This document shows positions 6,108-11,446 of a stretch of DNA of 13,159 nt, piece by piece. The notes below the pieces were generated by a model, which ran no database searches, was not told where the DNA came from, and saw only the letters and a list, made by a program, of their open reading frames with translations. The stretch comes from Candidatus Levyibacteriota bacterium (GTDB lineage: Bacteria; Patescibacteriota; Microgenomatia; Levybacterales; UBA12049): contig JAHFKF010000005.1 in NCBI GenBank assembly GCA_023245475.1, positions 14,198 to 27,356 of the forward strand, given 5' to 3'. Each line of letters opens with the position of its first letter. The stretch's first letter is position 1. A program made the translations under genes and the position numbers.

Positions 6108-6136
6108 TTGCTTTTCCATATGCTTTAGTTTAGACT
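6108..6136 (+). promoter_or_regulatory. Promoter candidate for the gene at 6145
   Basis: TTGCTT (6108-6113), a 17-nt spacer and TAGACT (6131-6136), 8 nt before ATG 6145. Hexamers are moderate matches, but spacing and distance to the ATG repeat the pattern seen at other genes here. Confidence 0.5.
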
Positions 6137-6144
6137 AAGCGACT

Positions 6145-6801
6145 ATGGAAAGAGAACGATTTGGAAGAAGAGCAGAGTTAGTACGAGCAATTAAAGAAGA
6201 TCCTCCACCTCCATTTGCTAATGCTGAAATGGTAGTTGTAGGACAGCTTCCTGCCGGAGAAGTAAACCTTTTTAAACCTAATGCCATAAGAAATAAATTA
6301 TATGGCCAGGGGCTCGATAGACGTACTCGATACCAAATAACAAATGCAGAGGAAAATCATTTCGGGACCTCTTACTATACAACCACACATATCTATGAAC
6401 ATGATGGTGCGCTCTTAGGTGCGGCAATTAAATATTCGAGGGTTAGTCCTATTCCAGATTTTTATCCCTTACAAACAACAACACTCTATGGAATCGATAC
6501 CGATGGGCGTAATACAGAAGTAGGTGTGACTGAGTATCTGCATGGAGGTAGAGAGATCTTAGTGTATACCCATAAGATAGGTGAGCATCCTGACCAGATT
6601 TTGGAGCGAGCTCATCAAGATGCTTTAACTATGGCTCGAGAGATACGGGAGGCCAAATTATCTCGCTCCATTGTTTCCGTAGGTAGCCTTACCGGGGATA
6701 ATTATGGGTTGGCAAAAGCGTTTGGGATGCACGGGATTATTGATCCACATCATGTTCCAAGAATCTTTTCCATGGATCGTGAGAAATTGGATCCTAGCTA
6801 G
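6145..6801 (+). CDS. Unrecognised protein, paralogue of the preceding gene
   Basis: A 218-residue soluble protein sharing a central domain with the gene at 5455: F-G-T-S-Y-Y (73-78), H-D-G-A-L-L-G (86-92), L-Y-G-I-D-T-D-G-R (114-122), V-T-E-Y (128-131) and a strand before V-Y-T-H-K. The N-terminus has a helix ending E-D-P-P-P-P-F (18-24), matching K-K-P-Q-A-A-F of its neighbour. The C-terminal 75 residues differ: a long helix (H-P-D-Q-I-L-E-R-A-H-Q-D-A, about 148-173) and a final segment with S-V-G-S-L-T-G-D-N-Y-G. No membrane helix or known catalytic motif is visible. It has its own promoter candidate 42 nt after the previous stop. Family and function unknown. Confidence 0.8.
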   Translation: MERERFGRRAELVRAIKEDPPPPFANAEMVVVGQLPAGEVNLFKPNAIRNKLYGQGLDRRTRYQITNAEENHFGTSYYTTTHIYEHDGALLGAAIKYSRVSPIPDFYPLQTTTLYGIDTDGRNTEVGVTEYLHGGREILVYTHKIGEHPDQILERAHQDALTMAREIREAKLSRSIVSVGSLTGDNYGLAKAFGMHGIIDPHHVPRIFSMDREKLDPS

Positions 6802-6816
6802 TGATGGTTTTCCCCC

Positions 6817-6846
6817 TTGAGCAAACTGCTTCGTGTGTGGTAAAAT
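6817..6846 (+). promoter_or_regulatory. Promoter of the rpsF-ssb-rpsR operon
   Basis: TTGAGC (6817-6822), an 18-nt spacer ending in TGG, and TAAAAT (6841-6846), giving an extended -10 form. It lies 7 nt before ATG 6854. The upstream in-frame GTG at 6833 falls inside this promoter, so it is not the rpsF start. Confidence 0.7.
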
Positions 6847-6853
6847 AGCCTTT

Positions 6854-7132
6854 ATGAGAACATATGAATTTGTAATGGTTTTGCGTCCGTCCCTAAAAGA
6901 TGCTGATAAAAAGAAAATTCTTGACACAGTAAAAGGATTTTTGAAAGATGTAAAGATTGCTAAAGAAGATGACTGGGGTCAAAAACCCTTAGCATACACA
7001 ATCCAAAAAGAAATTGCTGGACATTATTATTTCTGGCAATTAGAGTCAGAAACAGGCGTCCCAGCAGGTTTTGAACAAAGACTTATTCATAATGACAATA
7101 TCATTAGACATTTGGTTTTGAGAACAAAATAA
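6854..7132 (+). CDS. rpsF: Small ribosomal subunit protein bS6
   Basis: A 92-residue protein, normal length for bS6, which binds 16S rRNA as a pair with bS18 on the platform of the 30S subunit. The first strand is R-T-Y-E-F-V-M-V-L-R-P (2-12), followed by helix 1 (about 15-30). The conserved W-G-Q-K-P-L-A-Y-T-I block (41-50) replaces the usual W-G-x-R-x-L-A-Y. The G-H-Y-Y-F-W-Q-L strand (56-63) and N-I-I-R-H-L-V-L-R (82-90) complete the ferredoxin-like fold. Start 6854 gives the canonical short N-terminus; a GTG 21 nt upstream would place residues in the promoter. First gene of the classic rpsF-ssb-rpsR cluster; ssb follows after 23 nt. Confidence 0.96.
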   Translation: MRTYEFVMVLRPSLKDADKKKILDTVKGFLKDVKIAKEDDWGQKPLAYTIQKEIAGHYYFWQLESETGVPAGFEQRLIHNDNIIRHLVLRTK

Positions 7133-7155
7133 CGACGTCGCAATGACGAAAAAAT

Positions 7156-7632
7156 ATGGCACGTAGTTTGAATAAAGTTCAGTTGATTGGAAACCTTACG
7201 AAGGATCCAGAGTTGCGTTATACACCATCTGGACGTGCAGTCTGTACGTTTAGTATGGCTACCAACAGAAGTTGGACAACTGAATCCGGAGAGAAGCGAG
7301 AAGAAGCTGATTTCCATCGAATCGTTGCTTGGGGTAAATTGGGAGAACTGTGTAGTCAGTTTCTTGCAAAGGGTCGAAAAGTATATGTTGAAGGGAGACT
7401 TTCAACACGAAGTTGGACAGCCCAAGATGGTCAACAAAAATCAATTACAGAAATTGTGATTGATGACATGCTTTTGCTTGATAGTAGAGGCGGTTCAGCA
7501 AGCGTTGAGCCAAAAGAAGAATCAAGCGTCAGCGAAAAGAAACAGACGAAGAAACAAGTAGAAGATGAGACTCCACCACCGGCAGGTGCGAGTTCGACAG
7601 ACGAAGTAATGCCGGAAGATATACCTTTCTAA
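7156..7632 (+). CDS. ssb: Single-stranded DNA-binding protein
   Basis: A 158-residue bacterial SSB. The OB fold spans about 1-109: L-N-K-V-Q-L-I-G-N-L-T-K-D-P-E-L-R-Y (5-22), aromatic W40 in R-S-W, A-D-F-H-R-I-V-A-W-G-K-L (51-62), V-Y-V-E-G-R-L-S-T-R-S-W (77-88) and T-E-I-V-I-D-D-M (98-105). The tail (110-158) is disordered and rich in S, E, K and P. It ends in M-P-E-D-I-P-F, the acidic tip through which SSB recruits replication and repair partners. It coats single-stranded DNA in the cytoplasm as a tetramer. It lies between the bS6 and bS18 genes, as in many bacteria. No ribosome-binding motif is seen; the upstream region carries the 8-bp palindrome CGACGTCG at 7132-7139. Confidence 0.97.
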   Translation: MARSLNKVQLIGNLTKDPELRYTPSGRAVCTFSMATNRSWTTESGEKREEADFHRIVAWGKLGELCSQFLAKGRKVYVEGRLSTRSWTAQDGQQKSITEIVIDDMLLLDSRGGSASVEPKEESSVSEKKQTKKQVEDETPPPAGASSTDEVMPEDIPF

Positions 7633-7636
7633 ACAT

Positions 7637-7882
7637 ATGGCAGAAAAGAAAAAAAGAATACCAAAACGAAAGATAGTAGTACCAAAATCATGCTACTTCT
7701 GTAAAGAAAAGAAAACGGCTACATTTTTGGACGTTACTTCTTTGCAAAAGTTTACCACTGAGCGTGGTAAGATTTTGAGTAGAACTCGAACAGGTCTTTG
7801 TGCAAAACATCAACGCCGATTAACCTCTGCGGTAAAACACGCACGACATTTAGCTTTAATGCCTTTTGTTGGTCGAGGATAA
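7637..7882 (+). CDS. rpsR: Small ribosomal subunit protein bS18, zinc-site type
   Basis: An 81-residue protein, usual length for bS18, partner of bS6 in the 30S platform. A basic N-terminal tail (K-K-K-R-I-P-K-R-K) precedes C-Y-F-C (19-22), and C-A-K-H follows at 55-58. Together C19, C22, C55 and H58 form a plausible zinc site, the form found in zinc-containing bS18 and lost in zinc-free versions. The core has F-T-T-E-R-G-K-I-L-S-R-T-R-T-G-L (39-54), then R-R-L-T-S-A-V-K-H-A-R-H-L-A-L-M-P-F (60-77), the conserved helix that contacts rRNA and bS6. It starts 4 nt after the ssb stop, so translation is probably coupled. The expected next gene in many bacteria, rplI (bL9), is absent. Confidence 0.96.
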   Translation: MAEKKKRIPKRKIVVPKSCYFCKEKKTATFLDVTSLQKFTTERGKILSRTRTGLCAKHQRRLTSAVKHARHLALMPFVGRG

Positions 7883-7885
7883 GCC

Positions 7886-7972
7886 GAACTGAGAAGGGAG
7901 ATCTAAGAACTGAGAACTGAAGATTTATAGCATTATTTCGTTCTCCGCTCTCCGTTCTAAGTTCTCAATTCT
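7886..7972. repeat. Nested direct and inverted GAACTGAGAA-type repeats forming a hairpin after rpsR
   Basis: GAACTGAGAA occurs at 7887-7896 and again at 7908-7917. The block 7906-7918 (AGAACTGAGAACT) pairs at 12 of 13 positions with 7960-7972 (AGTTCTCAATTCT). A second, looser pairing links about 7887-7902 with 7941-7956. The region fills the gap between rpsR and the next gene and could end the ribosomal operon, though no T-run follows. Its low-complexity purine/pyrimidine arms look like a repeat family that may occur elsewhere in the genome. Confidence 0.6.
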
Positions 7973-7977
7973 AGTTT

Positions 7978-8730
7978 ATGAACGTTCTGCCCATTCTGCT
8001 TCCTGCTGGTTTTACCCCCGTTGTCTCACTCAATGATATCGTTTCTGCAGGTCAAGCAATTGCTACTCAATCGGCTCCGACAGAAATTCTTATTAACATC
8101 CCAGAAAAACTTGGTGTATCTCTTTCTCGTGCAAAAAGAACGCTCCAAAAAAGCCCTGGAGATACTGTTGAGGATGGAGATATTCTGGCTCAAAAGAAGC
8201 GTCTCTTTGGATTTGCTAAGGATGTTGTGAGAAGTAAGATTACAGCCACAATAGTACGATATGAACGCCATACTGGGAATCTTGTAATGCAGGCCTCTTA
8301 CCATTCTCTTACGGAAAAGATCATTTCTCCTGTTGCCGGGACTGTTGCTATATGCAATAATAAAAAAATTGTTATCACAACAGATAAACATGTCTTGGTA
8401 GGAAATGCGAGCTCTGGAGGAGTGACAACAGGTGAACTGTTTGTCCTTCATAACACTAATGTCTTATTTAATCTTGATAGCCGTGCAATTGATAAAGTCA
8501 TTCTCGGAACAGAATTTACCAGAGAAATATTAGTCAAGGCTCGAAGCATTGGTGTACGAGGTGTCATCGGGACAAATATCAGTGAGTTAGATTTTGCTCA
8601 TTTTATTGAACGACACATTGAAATTCCTATCATCCAAGTAGACGAAGTAGCAAAATCACAGATTGAAAAATGGCAGGGTAAAGATGTCTCCGTCAATGGA
8701 GAAAGCAAATTAGTTATGTTGGTTGAGTAA
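7978..8730 (+). CDS. Unrecognised protein with barrel-sandwich (lipoyl-like) motifs
   Basis: A 250-residue protein with no membrane helix. Three segments resemble the turns of lipoyl/biotinyl or RnfC-like barrel-sandwich folds: S-L-N-D-I-V-S-A-G-Q-A-I-A (17-29), P-G-D-T-V-E-D-G-D-I-L-A (60-71) and I-S-P-V-A-G-T-V (116-123). The lysine that carries lipoyl or biotin in its usual M/V-K-M/A setting is not evident, so a structural rather than carrier role is likelier. Residues about 170-250 form a separate alpha/beta part with G-V-R-G-V-I-G-T-N (192-200), I-E-I-P-I-I-Q-V (214-221) and a terminal V-N-G-E-S-K-L-V-M-L. The next gene, an S41 peptidase, starts 5 nt after the stop, implying co-translation. 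No promoter of its own is clear. Function unknown. Confidence 0.8.
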   Translation: MNVLPILLPAGFTPVVSLNDIVSAGQAIATQSAPTEILINIPEKLGVSLSRAKRTLQKSPGDTVEDGDILAQKKRLFGFAKDVVRSKITATIVRYERHTGNLVMQASYHSLTEKIISPVAGTVAICNNKKIVITTDKHVLVGNASSGGVTTGELFVLHNTNVLFNLDSRAIDKVILGTEFTREILVKARSIGVRGVIGTNISELDFAHFIERHIEIPIIQVDEVAKSQIEKWQGKDVSVNGESKLVMLVE

Positions 8731-8735
8731 AGAAT

Positions 8736-10007
8736 ATGAAGCCTGAAAAATTACGAATAGTTCTTGCATTATTTATTGCCGGTTTAATTGGTTACGGTAT
8801 TGGTGTAAGCAAAATTGCACTCGACTGGAAGAACTTTCAACCGCATTTAGAAATAACCAGTAAAGAACCCCCACCATCTCTTATGCAAGCAGACTTCTCA
8901 CAATTCTGGCTTGTACTCAATAAGATTGAAACCTCCTATTACGATAAAGAAGCAATTAATTCTCAGAAAATAATTGATGGCGCTATCTCGGGAATGATTG
9001 GAAGTCTTAATGATCCCTATACCGTGTATCTTCCTCCAAAACAAAATGATGATTTCAAGCAAGGAATGGCAGGTCAATATGGTGGCATTGGAGCTGAGCT
9101 TGGAATGAAAGATAAGCAGATTATTATTGTTGCTCCTCTTGATGGAAGTCCTGCGCAAAAGCTCGGTCTGAAAGCTGGGGATGCAATTCTAAAAGTAAAT
9201 GATGAATCTACTGCTGGTTGGTCGCTTAACCAAACTGTTGAAAAAATTCGTGGACCAAAGGGAACTGACGTGTTGCTTAGTATCGCACACAAAGGAGCAA
9301 CAGAACCTCAAGACGTGAATCTGACGCGTGACACAATTACCGTCAAAAGCTTAACAAGTTGGACAAAGAAGATTAAAGATATTGACAATATTGATACAAA
9401 GACAGAAGCATTGGCCGCTGCGGCTGATCAAAAAGTTATATACCTGCGCTTGTCACAGTTTGGTGATCAGACCAATAAAGAATGGTCAGCGCTTGCTGTA
9501 AAGCTTAATCAACAACTCCAAAACGATAAAAATATTAAAGGTATCGTCTTTGATCTTCGTCGAAACCCAGGAGGATATCTTAATGATGCTGTTAATATTG
9601 TCGAAGAGTTTGTCAAAGATGGAGTAGCTGTTCAGCAAGAAAATCGGGAGAAAGAACGAATGGCGTACAATGTTAGGGGGAATGGGCTGTTAACAGATGT
9701 TCCTATGGTTGTATTAATCGACAAAGGCTCGGCATCAGCATCCGAGATCGTTGCTGGGGCACTCCAAGATCACAAGCGGGCATTGTTGGTAGGAGAGACA
9801 TCATTTGGAAAAGGTACAATTCAGCAAGCAGAAGATCTTGGAGACACTGCCGGTTTGCATGTTACTATTGCCAAATGGCTTACACCAAACGGTACTTGGG
9901 TACATCAAAAGGGACTCAAGCCAGACGTTGAAGTTTCTCTCAAAAAAGATCAGCCAGATCGTGACACACAGCTTGAGAAAGCAATTGAAGAACTCCTCAA
10001 ACAATAA
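8736..10007 (+). CDS. C-terminal processing peptidase, S41 family (CtpA/Prc type)
   Basis: A 423-residue protein. An N-terminal hydrophobic helix (about 7-27) after K-P-E-K-L-R anchors it with the catalytic part outside the membrane. Residues 54-105 form the N-terminal helical region (D-P-Y-T-V-Y-L-P at 93-100). A PDZ domain covers about 112-200, with Y-G-G-I-G-A-E-L (115-122) and G-S-P-A-Q-K-L-G-L-K-A-G-D-A-I (137-151). The protease core follows, with F-D-L-R-R-N-P-G-G (272-280). The catalytic serine is S334 in G-S-A-S-A-S-E, the lysine K359 in F-G-K-G-T, 25 residues later as in E. coli Prc (S430/K455), and Q363 is the assisting glutamine; all are present. The family cleaves unfolded or tail-tagged envelope proteins. 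Spacing of 5 nt to the upstream gene indicates an operon. Confidence 0.95.
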   Translation: MKPEKLRIVLALFIAGLIGYGIGVSKIALDWKNFQPHLEITSKEPPPSLMQADFSQFWLVLNKIETSYYDKEAINSQKIIDGAISGMIGSLNDPYTVYLPPKQNDDFKQGMAGQYGGIGAELGMKDKQIIIVAPLDGSPAQKLGLKAGDAILKVNDESTAGWSLNQTVEKIRGPKGTDVLLSIAHKGATEPQDVNLTRDTITVKSLTSWTKKIKDIDNIDTKTEALAAAADQKVIYLRLSQFGDQTNKEWSALAVKLNQQLQNDKNIKGIVFDLRRNPGGYLNDAVNIVEEFVKDGVAVQQENREKERMAYNVRGNGLLTDVPMVVLIDKGSASASEIVAGALQDHKRALLVGETSFGKGTIQQAEDLGDTAGLHVTIAKWLTPNGTWVHQKGLKPDVEVSLKKDQPDRDTQLEKAIEELLKQ

Positions 10008-10019
10008 GAGCTTAGTATC

Positions 10020-10048
10020 ATGAAAGTGTAAGAGAGTCATGGTATACT
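10020..10048 (+). promoter_or_regulatory. Promoter for the gene at 10058
   Basis: ATGAAA (10020-10025), a 17-nt spacer and TATACT (10043-10048), 9 nt before ATG 10058. It follows the S41 peptidase stop closely and matches the short-leader layout of other genes here. Confidence 0.65.
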
Positions 10049-10057
10049 AGTTTCATT

Positions 10058-11374
10058 ATGAGTGAACAACAACATGGTAATCTTGATGTTTTATCCTCTC
10101 CAAGACGGCCGGATACTTTGTCATCCCGGGAAAGAGGTCTGGTTCATCCTGAAAGAGCAGGAGCCCAAGTCTTGCTGCTTCTTGGGGGAGATATGCCACC
10201 CCACGACGGATCACTACGCATAACCACAAGTACCATTCTTAATCTTGCAAGAAATGGTTTTCAGCGAAGTGAAAAGGTGAATAAGGCATTAACTCAGGAT
10301 CGGAACGAGTATTGGAGCGGTATCTCATGGGATCTAAGAGCTTGGGTAGAAGGAGAAGAGAGAGCAGATGGGACAAGAGAGCCAGGTCTGAAGGATGTTC
10401 TCAATCATTATCAAGGTAAAGATGGTGAGAAATTTCTGAATAGGATAGGTATTGATATGCAGGATCAAAATGCCCCGTACGATGTCTATAATCGCTTTAT
10501 AAGAGATCAGAAATCTGATGTCGGGTATTTCGTCAATACCATTATGAATAGCGCGACTCCGGACGAGATCAGAGCAAACAAAGATGTTATCGTGGGTCTT
10601 AGCCAAATGTATGGAGAGAAAGCAGTTGAACTTATTGGGCATCTTATTGATGGTATGCTCAACGTCCGCAATCCCCAACAACGAGAATCCTATGCAGCAG
10701 AAGCAGATGTTCAGATACAAGATTTTTATAACTCTCATTCAGAATCACGAGGTATATTGGAAAAACTCACGCCTTCTGCAAAAGAACCCGAATCTCCTGA
10801 AGAGAGAGAGGCAAGGGTTGCAGTAGAAAGGCTACGTGAAGAAGCCCCCGAAGTAGAAGCTATTGAGCCACTGCTTCGTAAGCGGAATAAATCATTGTTA
10901 TCATTGGCTAGCTTAGAGGATGTTGATGCATTATTTGACATATTCAAGTTATCTGGTTCCGAAAAAGAAAGGCTCAAACAAAAACTATATAAAGACCATG
11001 GTGCAACTGCTAACACATATGTAATTGAGTTTATTAAGCATGATAATGGCAAGCTGGAGCTTACTGGTTGGGGTAATGATTCTCGTGATCCTGAAGCACT
11101 TGATGATTCTCCTCTGTTGGCACATTACTTACAAGATGCGGTAAAAAACGCTTTAACCGTTGATGAAAAAAAGGAGATGCTAGAAAAGCTTGAACGAGGG
11201 AAATTGCTTTTGCCAAAGAAGTCTATGAGAGAGGCATTAAAGATGATCTTTTTTTCAGATGATTTTCTTCCTCGTTTTGAAGAACGTTATCGTGAGCTGA
11301 AAGATGAAGATCTGTGCGAATACTATTTTGGAAAAGATGATGTCAATAGCTTAAGAAAACTCCATTTTATTTAG
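10058..11374 (+). CDS. Large unrecognised soluble protein
   Basis: A 438-residue, mostly helical, charged protein with no signal peptide or membrane helix. After a polar start comes a short hydrophobic patch with A-Q-V-L-L-L-L-G-G-D-M-P-P-H-D (36-50). Residues about 55-235 are a helical domain (Y-W-S-G-I-S-W-D-L-R-A-W at 85-96; V-G-Y-F-V-N-T-I-M at 155-163; Y-G-E-K-A-V-E-L-I-G-H-L-I at 185-197). A very acidic, probably coiled segment follows (about 240-275, S-P-E-E-R-E-A-R-V-A-V-E-R-L-R-E-E). A second helical domain covers 280-438, ending E-Y-Y-F-G-K-D-D. No catalytic signature is visible. It has its own promoter and is followed by another single-promoter gene. Family and function not recognised. 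Confidence 0.8.
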   Translation: MSEQQHGNLDVLSSPRRPDTLSSRERGLVHPERAGAQVLLLLGGDMPPHDGSLRITTSTILNLARNGFQRSEKVNKALTQDRNEYWSGISWDLRAWVEGEERADGTREPGLKDVLNHYQGKDGEKFLNRIGIDMQDQNAPYDVYNRFIRDQKSDVGYFVNTIMNSATPDEIRANKDVIVGLSQMYGEKAVELIGHLIDGMLNVRNPQQRESYAAEADVQIQDFYNSHSESRGILEKLTPSAKEPESPEEREARVAVERLREEAPEVEAIEPLLRKRNKSLLSLASLEDVDALFDIFKLSGSEKERLKQKLYKDHGATANTYVIEFIKHDNGKLELTGWGNDSRDPEALDDSPLLAHYLQDAVKNALTVDEKKEMLEKLERGKLLLPKKSMREALKMIFFSDDFLPRFEERYRELKDEDLCEYYFGKDDVNSLRKLHFI

Positions 11375-11387
11375 CACTCATTGGTAT

Positions 11388-11404
11388 TATAGTACTTTAC
11401 TATA
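11388..11404. repeat. Perfect 7-bp inverted repeat before the last gene
   Basis: TATAGTA (11388-11394), CTT loop, TACTATA (11398-11404). It lies 14 nt after the stop at 11374 and 5 nt before the -35 box of the next gene. It could be an operator or a weak 3'-end hairpin; its AT-rich stem argues against a strong terminator. Confidence 0.4.
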
Positions 11405-11408
11405 CGGA

Positions 11409-11437
11409 TTGATTATTCTTGTTTAATTAGGTATAAT
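11409..11437 (+). promoter_or_regulatory. Promoter for the gene at 11447
   Basis: TTGATT (11409-11414), a 17-nt spacer and a perfect TATAAT (11432-11437), 9 nt before ATG 11447. It supports both the start codon and the reality of the long open frame that follows. Confidence 0.75.
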
Positions 11438-11446
11438 ACTCTTATT

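Noticed and set aside
6833..6853. GTG start 21 nt upstream for bS6
   Set aside because: It lies within the extended -10 promoter region, and bS6 proteins normally begin right before the first strand, as with ATG 6854.
7143..7166. Seven-codon ORF overlapping the ssb start (ATG 7143 to TAG 7164-7166)
   Set aside because: Too short to judge by coding signs and without an initiation motif; overlap with ssb could be chance. A translational coupling role cannot be excluded.
8026..8451. Minus-strand open frame of 141 codons opposite the 7978 gene
   Set aside because: It has shadow-like composition and lies wholly inside a gene with clear family-like motifs on the plus strand.
10334..10738. Minus-strand open frame of 134 codons inside the 438-residue gene
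   Set aside because: Its translation is rich in I, L, C and S as in antisense shadows, it has no promoter, and the plus-strand gene is well supported.
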